Positions 19,184-29,580 of a stretch of DNA of 64,000 nucleotides are shown here, one piece after another (positions within the stretch are counted from its first letter, which is position 1; every line of letters begins with the position of its first letter). Below the pieces are notes generated by a model that saw only the letters and a program-made list of their open reading frames with translations, was not told where the DNA came from and made no database searches. This DNA comes from Aquisalibacillus elongatus (GTDB taxonomy: Bacteria > Bacillota > Bacilli > Bacillales > Alkalibacillaceae). A program made the position numbers and the translations under genes. The stretch spans positions 124,001 through 188,000 of the forward strand of contig NZ_RKRF01000008.1 of NCBI RefSeq assembly GCF_003843875.1, given 5' to 3'.

Positions 19184-20740
19184 ATGAAATTTTTACTAGC
19201 CGAGTCTGATGAATTAGAAATCAAGGGATTACATTGGTTAATCACCGCCAATCAAATTCCGCATAACGAGATTGTTGAAGTACGTACGTCTGCTGAATTT
19301 GAAAGGGCAGTAAGAGCTAATGATTTTGATATGATCATATTAAATATTGATTTATTTAACCAAGACGAATGGGCGAAAGCTAAGCACTCACTTCGTTATT
19401 CTAAGGGGCAAATCATCGTCCATTCAGCCCATCAAACGTTTCAGGTGGCCCATGAAGCGCTTGAAGTTGGCGCCAAGCATTTATTTATCCAACCGATTAC
19501 ACCAAACGAGTGGTCTGCAAAAGTACGAAAAGTCGTGAGAGAAGCGGGGGCGAACGCAAAGCCGTCACAAAATCAAGACACGCTTCAAGAATCCGCAATT
19601 TTCTATGGACTATTTGGCTATGATTTTGACCTAACTCGTATTCAAGAAGAGCTATTGGAAAACAAAGATGAGCCGAGTTCGTTTGTGGTTAGTGTGTTAG
19701 AAATAGATGCGGTCAGCAATCAAAATCATGGAAGCGACCGATTGCTTCACATGATTAAAGAAGAACTTCAGGAGTACAGTCCGTATATTATTCCGAACGA
19801 AAATATGATCGTGCTTATTTTTAACCTCTCTAATTTCACGCAACACGCGACATTAACCGATGTCGAACAAGTGTTTATCCGCTTGTTAAGATTGTTTAAA
19901 GAAAGGCAGGACATATCAATCACCGTTGGATTAGGGAATGACTATCATCATATCCATAGATTAAGAGATTCATATCTAGAAGCAAAGACCTCGATTCAAC
20001 GGAAGTTTTATTTCGGAGTGAATCAAGTTTATCGCTTTGACCAACCATTTGATTTACATGGAATCGATCCGATATTAACGCCTGATGAAAGGTCACAACT
20101 CATTCATTTCTTAGAAGACCATGATCGGCAAGGAATAAAGGAATTTTTATTCAACTTATTCTTAGTCGAATACAATCAAATCGATCAATTTCCGCACCCG
20201 GATTACATCAGGATTAAATTGACGAGTGTTATGGCGAATATTAGACGGCATATGTTAAACAACACTGAGATGAAAACGTTAGAAAAACAGTACCAACTGA
20301 TGTTTAATGAAATCTTAAACGGTGAAGAGTTGTCTGTGATTGTGCAAAAGTTAGTCTACTTTTGCTACGCTCTGTTTAACTCTGCAGGGTCATTGAATAA
20401 CGACATGTATTCAAAAGTGACGCAAATGGTGGTTAACTATATAGAAGAAAACTACCATGAGAGACGATCTTTAAGTGATATCGCTCTAGCAGTAAATAAG
20501 AGCAAGTTCTATATAAGTCACTTATTTAAACAAGAAACAGGCCAAACGATTAGCGAATACCTTCAAAAGGTTCGGACTGACCAAGCCAAACAGTTGTTAA
20601 AAGATACGGATAAGTCGATTCAAGAAGTCGGCTATCAAGTTGGGTTTGACGATCAATCGTATTTCAGTCGTATTTTTAAAAAATGGGAAGGTCAAACACC
20701 TAATCAATTTAAAAACAATATAATTAAAAAAGAGCAATAA
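19184..20740 (+). CDS. AraC-family regulator with degenerate receiver (YesN-like), in hut operon
   Basis: Regulator of 518 residues. The N-terminus has a receiver fold (about 1-115), the middle (about 135-330) resembles the YesN linker, and the C-terminus (about 410-512) is a double helix-turn-helix AraC domain ending in GFDDQSYFSRIFKKWEG. All key phosphorylation residues are replaced: the acidic pair by E7/S8, the phosphoacceptor Asp by N54 and the conserved Lys by Q103. No histidine kinase is adjacent. The ORF opens upstream at 19022 inside hutH, but the ATG at 19184, four bases after the hutH stop, is the logical start. It probably controls the hut operon or the permease after it. Confidence 0.85.
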   Translation: MKFLLAESDELEIKGLHWLITANQIPHNEIVEVRTSAEFERAVRANDFDMIILNIDLFNQDEWAKAKHSLRYSKGQIIVHSAHQTFQVAHEALEVGAKHLFIQPITPNEWSAKVRKVVREAGANAKPSQNQDTLQESAIFYGLFGYDFDLTRIQEELLENKDEPSSFVVSVLEIDAVSNQNHGSDRLLHMIKEELQEYSPYIIPNENMIVLIFNLSNFTQHATLTDVEQVFIRLLRLFKERQDISITVGLGNDYHHIHRLRDSYLEAKTSIQRKFYFGVNQVYRFDQPFDLHGIDPILTPDERSQLIHFLEDHDRQGIKEFLFNLFLVEYNQIDQFPHPDYIRIKLTSVMANIRRHMLNNTEMKTLEKQYQLMFNEILNGEELSVIVQKLVYFCYALFNSAGSLNNDMYSKVTQMVVNYIEENYHERRSLSDIALAVNKSKFYISHLFKQETGQTISEYLQKVRTDQAKQLLKDTDKSIQEVGYQVGFDDQSYFSRIFKKWEGQTPNQFKNNIIKKEQ

Positions 20741-20799
20741 AATGATAAAAATAATGAAACAAACAAAATATTACCAAAAATTAACCACAAAATAATTCA

Positions 20800-20814
20800 T
20801 TAATTCTGAAAATT
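20800..20814 (+). promoter_or_regulatory. Candidate CodY-like box before the hut permease
   Basis: TTAATTCTGAAAATT matches the CodY consensus at 11 of 15 positions, including the whole right side. A TATAAA -10-like hexamer follows at 20841. B. subtilis hut is CodY-repressed, so the site is plausible, but AT-rich DNA makes chance matches likely. The rest of the 132-bp gap (20741-20872) shows nothing clear. Confidence 0.35.
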
Positions 20815-20872
20815 TTAAAAGTAATCTCCGCCTAACCCCATATAAAATGGAATTATAAAAGGAGGAGATAGC

Positions 20873-22210
20873 ATGTCTAATGAACCCTTAAGAAACGAAG
20901 AAAGTTATGAAAGCGGTTCAAATCTTGGTGGAGGTACCATCGCGAAGTTATTATTTTTCAGTTTTATTGGTTTATTTGTGTTCTTCGTACCGGTCTCGAT
21001 TAATGGGGAGTCGACGATCGTACTTGATCACATTGTTAGTTGGTTTCAAGAAACACTTCCAAACGTCGTACCTTATTATGCATTAATTGTAATCTTAGCA
21101 GGTGCGATTTACCCATTTGCGAAACGTGAGTGGAATAAGGATGCTGTCACAACAGTCTTTTCACTACTAAAAGTACTAGGTTTTGTGGTTGCACTAATGT
21201 TGGTCTTTGAATTCGGACCAGCCTTTATTTTCAACCCAGATATTGGACCATTCTTATACAACAAGTTAGTCATTCCGGTTGGGTTACTTGTTCCAGTAGG
21301 TGCGGTGTTCTTGGCATTTATCATCGGTTACGGATTACTAGAATTTGTCGGAACACTCATGCGTCCGATTATGCGTCCGATTTTTAAAACGCCAGGACGC
21401 GCTTCCATTGATGCGGTGGCATCATTTGCAGGTAGTTATTCAATTGCGATGTTAATAACAAACAGAGTTTACAAAGAAGGTAAGTATTCCTTAAAAGAAT
21501 CGATGATTATCGCAACTGGTTTCTCGACGGTTTCGGCGACATTTATGATTGTTGTCGCATCGACATTAGGTTTTATGGATATGTGGAATACGTTCTTCTG
21601 GACCACGTTACTCATCACGTTTATTGTCACTGCCATTACCGTTAGAATCTGGCCACTAAATCGCATTGAAGAAAAATACTATACTGGTGAGCCAGTTGAA
21701 GAGCCTAAACCAGAAGGGAATATTTTCAAAGAAGCTTGGCAGAACGGATTGACAGCAGCTTCACAAGCTCCTTCGTTAGGTAAAAACATTTGGATCAACT
21801 TAAGAGACGGATTTGTCATGGTCATGAGTATTTTACCGTCGATCTTATCTGTTGGTTTAATAGGTTTACTATTAGCAACGTATACACCATTCTTTGATGT
21901 GATTGGATACATTTTCTATCCATTTACTGCATTACTACAAATCCCTGAAGCAATGATGGCTGCAAAAGGGGCAGCAATGGGGATTGCAGAGATGTTCCTG
22001 CCAGCTTTATTAGTGGCTGAAGCATCCTTTGTGACGAAGTTTGTGGTTGGTGTCACATCCATATCTACTATTCTATTTTTCTCGGCTTCAATTCCAGTCA
22101 TTCTATCAACGGAGATTGAAGCAAAAATATCAGACTTAGTGATTATTTATGTAGAACGCGTCATTTTAACGATTTTCATCGCAACACCAATTGCATTTCT
22201 ACTAGCTTAG
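20873..22210 (+). CDS. YjiH-like nucleoside-recognition (Gate) domain permease in hut operon
   Basis: Integral membrane protein of 445 residues with about 10-11 hydrophobic segments, of the YjiH type with Gate/nucleoside-recognition domains. The position between hutH and hutU and the lack of a HutM-type amino-acid permease suggest that it imports histidine or exports a pathway product. That role is inferred from context only. A GGAGGAG ribosome-binding site precedes the ATG, and hutU follows after 15 bp. Confidence 0.78.
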   Translation: MSNEPLRNEESYESGSNLGGGTIAKLLFFSFIGLFVFFVPVSINGESTIVLDHIVSWFQETLPNVVPYYALIVILAGAIYPFAKREWNKDAVTTVFSLLKVLGFVVALMLVFEFGPAFIFNPDIGPFLYNKLVIPVGLLVPVGAVFLAFIIGYGLLEFVGTLMRPIMRPIFKTPGRASIDAVASFAGSYSIAMLITNRVYKEGKYSLKESMIIATGFSTVSATFMIVVASTLGFMDMWNTFFWTTLLITFIVTAITVRIWPLNRIEEKYYTGEPVEEPKPEGNIFKEAWQNGLTAASQAPSLGKNIWINLRDGFVMVMSILPSILSVGLIGLLLATYTPFFDVIGYIFYPFTALLQIPEAMMAAKGAAMGIAEMFLPALLVAEASFVTKFVVGVTSISTILFFSASIPVILSTEIEAKISDLVIIYVERVILTIFIATPIAFLLA

Positions 22211-22225
22211 AGGAGGAGATTCATA

Positions 22226-23896
22226 ATGAGTAAGCAAGTTCAAAAAGAAATTCGTGCCCCAAGAGGGACAGAGCTGAATACGAAAGGTTGGGTTCAAGAA
22301 GCGGCTTTACGCATGCTTATGAACAACTTGGACCCTGAAGTTGCTGAAAACCCTGATGAATTAGTCGTTTACGGCGGAATCGGAAAAGCAGCTCGAAATT
22401 GGGAAAGTTATGAGGCAATTGTTAAGACATTAAAAGTTCTAGAAGAAGATGAAACGATGTTGGTGCAGTCAGGTAAGCCCGTTGCGGTATTTAAATCACA
22501 CAAAGATGCACCGCGTGTGTTACTGGCTAACTCTAACTTAGTTCCCGCTTGGGCGAATTGGGACCACTTCCGCGAACTTGAGAAAAAAGGCCTTATGATG
22601 TATGGCCAAATGACGGCTGGAAGTTGGATTTATATCGGGACACAAGGAATTTTACAAGGAACGTATGAGACGTTCGCTGAAGCGGCTCGTCAGCACTTTG
22701 ATGGGTCGCTACAAGGAACCATTACCATCACAGCTGGCCTTGGAGGTATGGGTGGTGCTCAACCACTAGCTGTGACGATGAATGATGGCGTTTGTATCGC
22801 GATTGAAGTCGATGAAACACGCATTAAACGTCGTATTGAACATCGTTATTTAGATAAAATGGCCACGACTTTAGATGAAGCACTAGAGATGGCAAAACAA
22901 GCGAAGGCGTCTGGTCAGCCACTCTCAATAGGACTGCTTGGGAATGCCTCAGAAATTTTACCAGAATTAGTCGAACGTGGTGAAATCCCAGATTTAGTAA
23001 CAGACCAAACATCTGCGCATGACCCACTAAACGGGTATTTACCCGAGGGCTATACGATGGAAAAAGGGGCTAACACTCGCAAGTCAAACCCTGATGAGTA
23101 CTTAAAAGACTCCCGTGCAAGCATTAAAAAGCACGTCCAAGCGATGCTAGATTTACAGAAAGCAGGCGCCGTGACGTTTGATTACGGAAACAATATCCGT
23201 CAAGAAGCTTACAACGAAGGGTTGGAAAATGCCTTTGATTTTCCAGGATTCGTCCCGGCGTTTATTCGCCCGCAATTCTGTGAAGGTAAAGGACCTTTCC
23301 GTTGGGCGGCGTTATCCGGTGACCCTGAGGATATTTATAAAATTGACGAAGTTTTATTAAAAGAGTTCTCGTATAACGAGCATTTATGTAAATGGATCCG
23401 CATGGCGCGTGAGCAAGTGGCGTTTCAAGGGCTTCCTTCCCGTATTTGCTGGTTAGGATACGGTGAACGAGCTCGCTTTGGAAAAATCATTAACGAAATG
23501 GTCGCAAGTGGCGAGATATCAGCACCAATTGTCATTGGTCGTGACCATTTAGATGCAGGATCGGTTGCTTCACCAAACCGCGAGACCGAAAGCATGAAAG
23601 ACGGCAGTGACGCGGTGTCTGACTGGCCGATTTTGAATGCGTTAATTAACGGTGTCAATGGCGCAAGCTGGGTGTCTGTACACCACGGTGGTGGCGTTGG
23701 CATGGGGTATTCACTTCATGCTGGTATGGTCATCGTTGCTGATGGAACAGACGATGCAGCAAAGCGACTTGAACGTGTGTTAACATCAGACCCAGGAATG
23801 GGAGTCGCGCGCCACGTCGATGCAGGTTATGACCTAGCTGAGAAAACGGCTCGAGATAAAGGCGTCCGAATTCCAATGCTTGATCAAAATGAATAG
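22226..23896 (+). CDS. hutU: Urocanate hydratase
   Basis: NAD-dependent urocanase of 556 residues, the family's usual length, converting urocanate to 4-imidazolone-5-propionate. Conserved blocks include [11 protein letters not shown] near residue 50, [12 protein letters not shown] near 170 and the region around the active-site Cys in [28 protein letters not shown] and [11 protein letters not shown] are also intact. A GGAGGAG ribosome-binding site precedes the ATG. Confidence 0.97.
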   Translation: MSKQVQKEIRAPRGTELNTKGWVQEAALRMLMNNLDPEVAENPDELVVYGGIGKAARNWESYEAIVKTLKVLEEDETMLVQSGKPVAVFKSHKDAPRVLLANSNLVPAWANWDHFRELEKKGLMMYGQMTAGSWIYIGTQGILQGTYETFAEAARQHFDGSLQGTITITAGLGGMGGAQPLAVTMNDGVCIAIEVDETRIKRRIEHRYLDKMATTLDEALEMAKQAKASGQPLSIGLLGNASEILPELVERGEIPDLVTDQTSAHDPLNGYLPEGYTMEKGANTRKSNPDEYLKDSRASIKKHVQAMLDLQKAGAVTFDYGNNIRQEAYNEGLENAFDFPGFVPAFIRPQFCEGKGPFRWAALSGDPEDIYKIDEVLLKEFSYNEHLCKWIRMAREQVAFQGLPSRICWLGYGERARFGKIINEMVASGEISAPIVIGRDHLDAGSVASPNRETESMKDGSDAVSDWPILNALINGVNGASWVSVHHGGGVGMGYSLHAGMVIVADGTDDAAKRLERVLTSDPGMGVARHVDAGYDLAEKTARDKGVRIPMLDQNE

Positions 23897-23905
23897 GCAA
23901 CCTCA

Positions 23906-23942
23906 GTTCGCGCATACCGTGCGCGAACTTGCGTGTTTTTAT
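23906..23942 (+). terminator. Hairpin between hutU and hutI
   Basis: A perfect 9-bp GC-rich stem (23906-23914 with 23920-23928) and a 5-nt loop are followed by TTGCGTGTTTTT. It is a weak or partial terminator, or an mRNA-stabilising hairpin that could reduce hutI/hutG expression. Confidence 0.55.
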
Positions 23943-23944
23943 AA

Positions 23945-26168
<2,224 letters not shown>

Positions 26169-26249
26169 AAAAATTAAAGGAATAAACACCTACCGTGTCG
26201 AAAAACAATAAAAGGCATAGAAAAAGATAACCCTTTATGTGGAGGGAAC

Positions 26250-26777
26250 ATGGTGAGAAAACTAAAAAGATGGTGTTTAGGGATTTTTGCAGTAGTGTTA
26301 GGTGTGGCCGCTTACTTTACCATTGAAATGGTCGGTGTCAATTCCGAATTCACAAGCGTCAGTCATGCGAACGTGAAGCATGACTTATTTGAAGAAAGCG
26401 ATCGGGTTTATATAGGTAAGGATTTAGAGTGGACTGGTTCAGATCTTCCTTTGATAAAAGAGATTAACGTAATGACCAATGGAGGGAAAGAGTTAAATCC
26501 TATTAACTCCCAAATCAGAGTAAACATGTTTATTGATGAAACACAACAGATAAACACTCTGTTTGGGGAGTTGAACACAGACGAACAAAAGTTAGTGAAT
26601 CAACTCAAGCCCGTTAAGGACTACCAACTCCAAGAAAATGACTTCAAACTCGTACTGGAAGTCCAACTACTTGATCCAGCCTATCAGTATCATTTAGACT
26701 CGTTAGTCATTCATTATGAAATCGACGGTAAGCAGTATAAACAAGACTTACCGTTAAAAAACTTTATATTCCGTTAA
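26250..26777 (+). CDS. Hypothetical single-pass membrane-anchored or secreted protein
   Basis: A 175-residue protein that I do not recognise. It has an N-terminal positive patch and one hydrophobic segment (about 10-28), then a soluble, beta-rich extracytoplasmic part with no Cys outside the signal region. The segment has no lipobox. A GGAGGG ribosome-binding site supports the ATG. It ends at a terminator and lies 81 bp after hutG, so occasional co-transcription is possible. Confidence 0.6.
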   Translation: MVRKLKRWCLGIFAVVLGVAAYFTIEMVGVNSEFTSVSHANVKHDLFEESDRVYIGKDLEWTGSDLPLIKEINVMTNGGKELNPINSQIRVNMFIDETQQINTLFGELNTDEQKLVNQLKPVKDYQLQENDFKLVLEVQLLDPAYQYHLDSLVIHYEIDGKQYKQDLPLKNFIFR

Positions 26778-26807
26778 GGTCAGGTCTTCGTGAGCTGGCC
26801 TCTTTTT
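26777..26807 (+). terminator. Terminator after the 26250-26777 gene
   Basis: A 7-bp stem (26777-26783 with 26795-26801) is followed by TTTTTATT. Confidence 0.72.
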
Positions 26808-26809
26808 AT

Positions 26810-26838
26810 TTGGAAAACGCTTTAGTTTTTCTTACAAT
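26810..26838 (+). promoter_or_regulatory. Promoter of the SE1832-family gene
   Basis: TTGGAA (26810-26815), a 17-bp spacer, then TACAAT (26833-26838). Confidence 0.65.
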
Positions 26839-26868
26839 AGAATTAAATAAATAGAATGAGGTGATGAA

Positions 26869-27051
26869 ATGAAAAAAGCAGAAATTCAGGAACGAATTGA
26901 TGAACTTAAAATGGATTACATCCGAATTCAAGGAGATTTAGATAAATTAGAATCAACAGGCGGCAACGTCACCATGCTAGAGAAGACATTAAACCGCATG
27001 GAAGATGAGTTGAACGAATTAAGACAACAATTTGAGAATGCGAAGGAATAA
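26869..27051 (+). CDS. SE1832-family small coiled-coil protein
   Basis: A 60-residue, highly charged, all-helical protein with heptad-like Leu/Ile spacing (ELKMDYIRIQGDLDKLE). It matches the small uncharacterised SE1832 family of Bacillales. It probably forms a short coiled-coil dimer; no function is known. A GAGGTGATG ribosome-binding site, its own promoter and a terminator support it as a real gene. Confidence 0.8.
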   Translation: MKKAEIQERIDELKMDYIRIQGDLDKLESTGGNVTMLEKTLNRMEDELNELRQQFENAKE

Positions 27052-27078
27052 TGGAGAAAATAAATGTATTATTAGGGG

Positions 27079-27111
27079 CCTTGCTTCATACAATTTGGAG
27101 CAAGGTTTTTT
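27079..27111 (+). terminator. Terminator of the SE1832-family gene
   Basis: A 7-bp stem (27079-27085 with 27099-27105) is followed by six T residues. Confidence 0.82.
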
Positions 27112-27121
27112 GGTTTGTGTC

Positions 27122-27137
27122 GTTCTTTATATAGAAC
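27122..27137. promoter_or_regulatory. SinR-type operator 1 (tapA upstream)
   Basis: GTTCTTTATATAGAAC is a 16-bp inverted repeat of the SinR consensus half-site GTTCTYT. It lies 225 bp before tapA. Confidence 0.75.
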
Positions 27138-27184
27138 GAAGTATTATTAAGTATATCTAAGGAATTGTAAGCAATCAAGCTTTT

Positions 27185-27200
27185 GTTCTTTATAAATAAC
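27185..27200. promoter_or_regulatory. SinR-type operator 2 (tapA upstream)
   Basis: GTTCTTTATAAATAAC has a perfect left half-site and one mismatch on the right. It starts 63 bp (six helical turns) after operator 1. Confidence 0.68.
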
Positions 27201-27208
27201 GAAATTCG

Positions 27209-27222
27209 TTCGTTTAAACGAA
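27209..27222. promoter_or_regulatory. Perfect 14-bp palindrome upstream of tapA
   Basis: TTCGTTTAAACGAA is fully self-complementary and lies between SinR-type operators 2 and 3, just upstream of the -35. It differs from the SinR half-site, so a second regulator could bind here. None is identified. Confidence 0.5.
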
Positions 27223-27243
27223 TATTTCGGAATATTTGGCGTT

Positions 27244-27271
27244 TTGCAAAAAATACCTCTAAAACTATACT
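27244..27271 (+). promoter_or_regulatory. Sigma-A promoter of the tapA operon
   Basis: TTGCAA (27244-27249), a 16-bp spacer, then TATACT (27266-27271). Transcription would start near 27278, directly beneath operators 3 and 4. Confidence 0.65.
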
Positions 27272-27279
27272 AGTAATAT

Positions 27280-27315
27280 ATTCTTAATAACGAACAAAAA
27301 TTCTTTACATAGAAC
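27280..27315. promoter_or_regulatory. SinR-type operators 3 and 4 at the tapA start site
   Basis: ATTCTTAATAACGAAC (27280-27295) and ATTCTTTACATAGAAC (27300-27315) are two variant inverted repeats 20 bp apart. They cover the inferred transcription start, a position suited to repression. Confidence 0.68.
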
Positions 27316-27346
27316 AAAATTCCCAGCGGGAGGGATTATTATCAAA

Positions 27347-28216
27347 ATGAGAAAAAGTCGGTTGACTGAGAGAAGAAAAAGAGAACTGAAGAAGAGCTTA
27401 ATACTTAAGCCGTTAGTAGGAGTTTACTTAATGTTTTTATTTTTATCATCCATTACAGGATCCACAGAAGCGGCTTTTAATGATGTCGAAGGCTTATCAG
27501 CTTCACTGAAAGTAGGCTGGGAAATAGATGAAGACGAAAAGTGGGATAAAAGTTCTCTGAGCTTTGATGGTATGGAAGTAGGGGGAAATTGTGATCGCAT
27601 TTATGCCTACGTGAAGAATGGTGGCGATGGGGATATGGAAGTACCTTGGAGCTATCAAGTCATCAAAATATCTCAAGGTAATGATGAAGATGTAATACAT
27701 GAAGGTGAAACTCCATTGATAGATTCTAGTGAAACGGCAGAGCTAGCTTATGAAGGTGAGCTTGAAAATGGAAAATATAAATTTAAGTTTGTAAGACCAG
27801 AAGGACACCCTAGTGGAGATTCTGGTGGATTTAGTAGTGAAATTACTTTAACTAATTGTGAAGAACAAGGAAATGAAGAAGATGATGACCAAGGAGGCCC
27901 GCCGGATAAATGTAGTGATGATTTTCCTGGAAATCCACCTAGAGAGTGTGAAGACCAAGAGCAACCAAATGATAATGAAAAATCAATAGGCGAAAAATCA
28001 GTAGATGAGGAGTCTAAAGAAGTAGAGGAAAAAGAAACAAATGAAACACAAGAAAATGAACAAAAGTCCGAGACGGAGTCTGAAGAAGAAACATTAGAAA
28101 GTAATGAGCAAGAAACTAAAAATACCGAAGAAGAAAACTCTGAAAACGACACAGAGAGTAAAACAGAAGAAAACAATGATTCCGAGGATGGTAATAATGA
28201 AAGTGAAGGTAATTAA
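27347..28216 (+). CDS. tapA: TapA-like amyloid fibre assembly/anchoring protein
   Basis: Exported protein of 289 residues matching the architecture of B. subtilis TapA (YqxM). It has a long N-terminus and hydrophobic signal, a SipW-type cleavage region AAFNDVE at 42-48, and one beta module with WDKSSL at 66-71, RPEGHP at 150-155 and bracketing Cys 82 and 171. A Glu/Asn/Ser-rich acidic tail of about 115 residues follows. TapA nucleates and anchors TasA fibres. The first Met (27347) is 13 bases after GGGAGGG, which is long, so a nearer non-ATG start is possible. First gene of the SinR-box-controlled operon; it overlaps sipW. Confidence 0.9.
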   Translation: MRKSRLTERRKRELKKSLILKPLVGVYLMFLFLSSITGSTEAAFNDVEGLSASLKVGWEIDEDEKWDKSSLSFDGMEVGGNCDRIYAYVKNGGDGDMEVPWSYQVIKISQGNDEDVIHEGETPLIDSSETAELAYEGELENGKYKFKFVRPEGHPSGDSGGFSSEITLTNCEEQGNEEDDDQGGPPDKCSDDFPGNPPRECEDQEQPNDNEKSIGEKSVDEESKEVEEKETNETQENEQKSETESEEETLESNEQETKNTEEENSENDTESKTEENNDSEDGNNESEGN

Positions 28217-28778
28217 GTGGATTAGTAGAGTCGTAAATATACTATTAGTGGCAATTTTCTTATTCACATTTGCACTAGTCATTTCAAACCTAATGAGTGA
28301 AGGCAATCCAAAAGTGTTCGGGCAAGAATTGAAAGTAGTATATTCCGGATCTATGGAGCCAGAAATCAAAACAGGTGCCGTTATAGGGATTAAACCTGAA
28401 TTCGACGTACGAAATCTAAAAGAAGGCGACGTCATTATGTTTCAACAAAGAGAAAATCATTTTGTTACGCACCGCATTATTGAGGTTTTAAATAACGATG
28501 GTCAACTCATGTTTCGAACAAAAGGTGATAACAACGAATTTGCTGATACCAATGCTGTGATCCCGGCTAATATTTACGGGGTCCACGATGGAATAAATAT
28601 TCCTTATATAGGGTATGCCATGGACTTTGCAAATTCTAAGTTTGGATTAGTTGCTTTGATGTTTATACCTGGTTTTTGGTTGTTATTTAGCTCAGGTAAA
28701 ACGATATATACCGCTCTTAAAGAAGAAAAAGAAAAGAAGAAAAGAGCCAACACTGAAACGGTAGAGAACGTTTCCTAA
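28197..28778 (+). CDS. sipW: SipW, ER-type signal peptidase I
   Basis: Signal peptidase of the eukaryotic/archaeal (ER) type, 193 residues. An N-terminal membrane segment (about 12-33), catalytic Ser52 in SGSMEP, His92 in VTHRI and a C-terminal membrane segment (about 148-165) are visible. SipW specifically processes TapA and TasA, and all three neighbouring substrates carry AAFNDVE. The frame is open from 28104, but GAGGATGG places the start at ATG 28197, 20 bp inside tapA, giving the usual SipW length. Confidence 0.95.
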   Translation: MKVKVIKWISRVVNILLVAIFLFTFALVISNLMSEGNPKVFGQELKVVYSGSMEPEIKTGAVIGIKPEFDVRNLKEGDVIMFQQRENHFVTHRIIEVLNNDGQLMFRTKGDNNEFADTNAVIPANIYGVHDGINIPYIGYAMDFANSKFGLVALMFIPGFWLLFSSGKTIYTALKEEKEKKKRANTETVENVS

Positions 28779-28785
28779 GTGGTTT

Positions 28786-28813
28786 ACCGTAAATGGCTAT
28801 GCTGTTTTACGGT
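28786..28813 (+). other. Stem-loop between sipW and the first tasA-like gene
   Basis: ACCGTAAA (28786-28793) pairs with TTTACGGT (28806-28813) around a 12-nt loop. No T run follows, so it is not a terminator. It may protect or process the mRNA so that the structural gene is made in larger amounts than sipW. Confidence 0.55.
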
Positions 28814-28861
28814 GAATATAAATAAATACGCCTCAGGGAGAGGTAAGAAGGAGGAATTATT

Positions 28862-29518
28862 TTGGATATCAAAAAGAAACTTGGTATCGGCGTACTAACA
28901 GGCGCGCTAGGATTATCGCTAGTAGGAGGTGGAACTTGGGCTGCATTTAACGATGTGGAAGAAACAACGAATGTATTTGCAGCAGGAGTCCTTGATTTGG
29001 AAATCGGTGAAGAATCAACGATGGATTTTAGCCTTGATAACTTAAAGCCGGGTGACCACTGGACTGAAACACTAGTTTTAAGAAACAATGGTACGTTAGA
29101 CATCAATCAAATCTTGACTAGTATTGAAGTGACTGGTTGGGAAGATGTTGATGCTTTAGATCTAAACTCTAAAGTTTATGATGGAGCAGGAAATAACAAG
29201 TTAAGTGATTTCCTAAAACAGTTTGAAGTAACTGTTACAGATGGTGATGGAAATGTGTTCTTTGATGGAACGCTTAACCAGCTTCACGGTCAATCTAATA
29301 TTGATATAACAGGTACTGACACTAATACAGTAGGTTTGTCCGTAAACGATAACATGACTTATCAAGTCGATTTCAAATTTAAGAACGTAGATGAAACATT
29401 TGATGGCTCACGCTTCCAAGTTCAAAACAAATACCAGGATGAGCAAGCAGAAATTAATGTGAAGTTTGAAGCGACACAAATGCCTGGTGAAGAACAATCA
29501 AACGGCTGGGCAAATTAA
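28862..29518 (+). CDS. TasA/CalY-family amyloid matrix protein, paralogue 1
   Basis: Exported matrix protein of the TasA/CalY (camelysin, peptidase M73) family, 218 residues. The signal IKKKLGIGVLTGALGLSLVGGGTWA ends before AAFNDVE at 27-33, the same SipW-type site as in TapA. The beta-sandwich core starts with NLKPGD near 60-65. The mature chain is very acidic. The start is TTG 28862 behind AAGGAGG. The length is close to CalY (about 197) and shorter than TasA (261). Confidence 0.92.
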   Translation: MDIKKKLGIGVLTGALGLSLVGGGTWAAFNDVEETTNVFAAGVLDLEIGEESTMDFSLDNLKPGDHWTETLVLRNNGTLDINQILTSIEVTGWEDVDALDLNSKVYDGAGNNKLSDFLKQFEVTVTDGDGNVFFDGTLNQLHGQSNIDITGTDTNTVGLSVNDNMTYQVDFKFKNVDETFDGSRFQVQNKYQDEQAEINVKFEATQMPGEEQSNGWAN

Positions 29519-29580
29519 TAAATTGATATCAATGTTAAATATGAAAAATTTGAAAACCAATAAGTTTGGGGGAGAATTTA

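Noticed and set aside
27748-28176. Serine-rich minus-strand ORF opposite the tapA tail
   Set aside because: The composition is just the complement of the Glu/Asn-rich acidic codons of tapA; there is no start signal.
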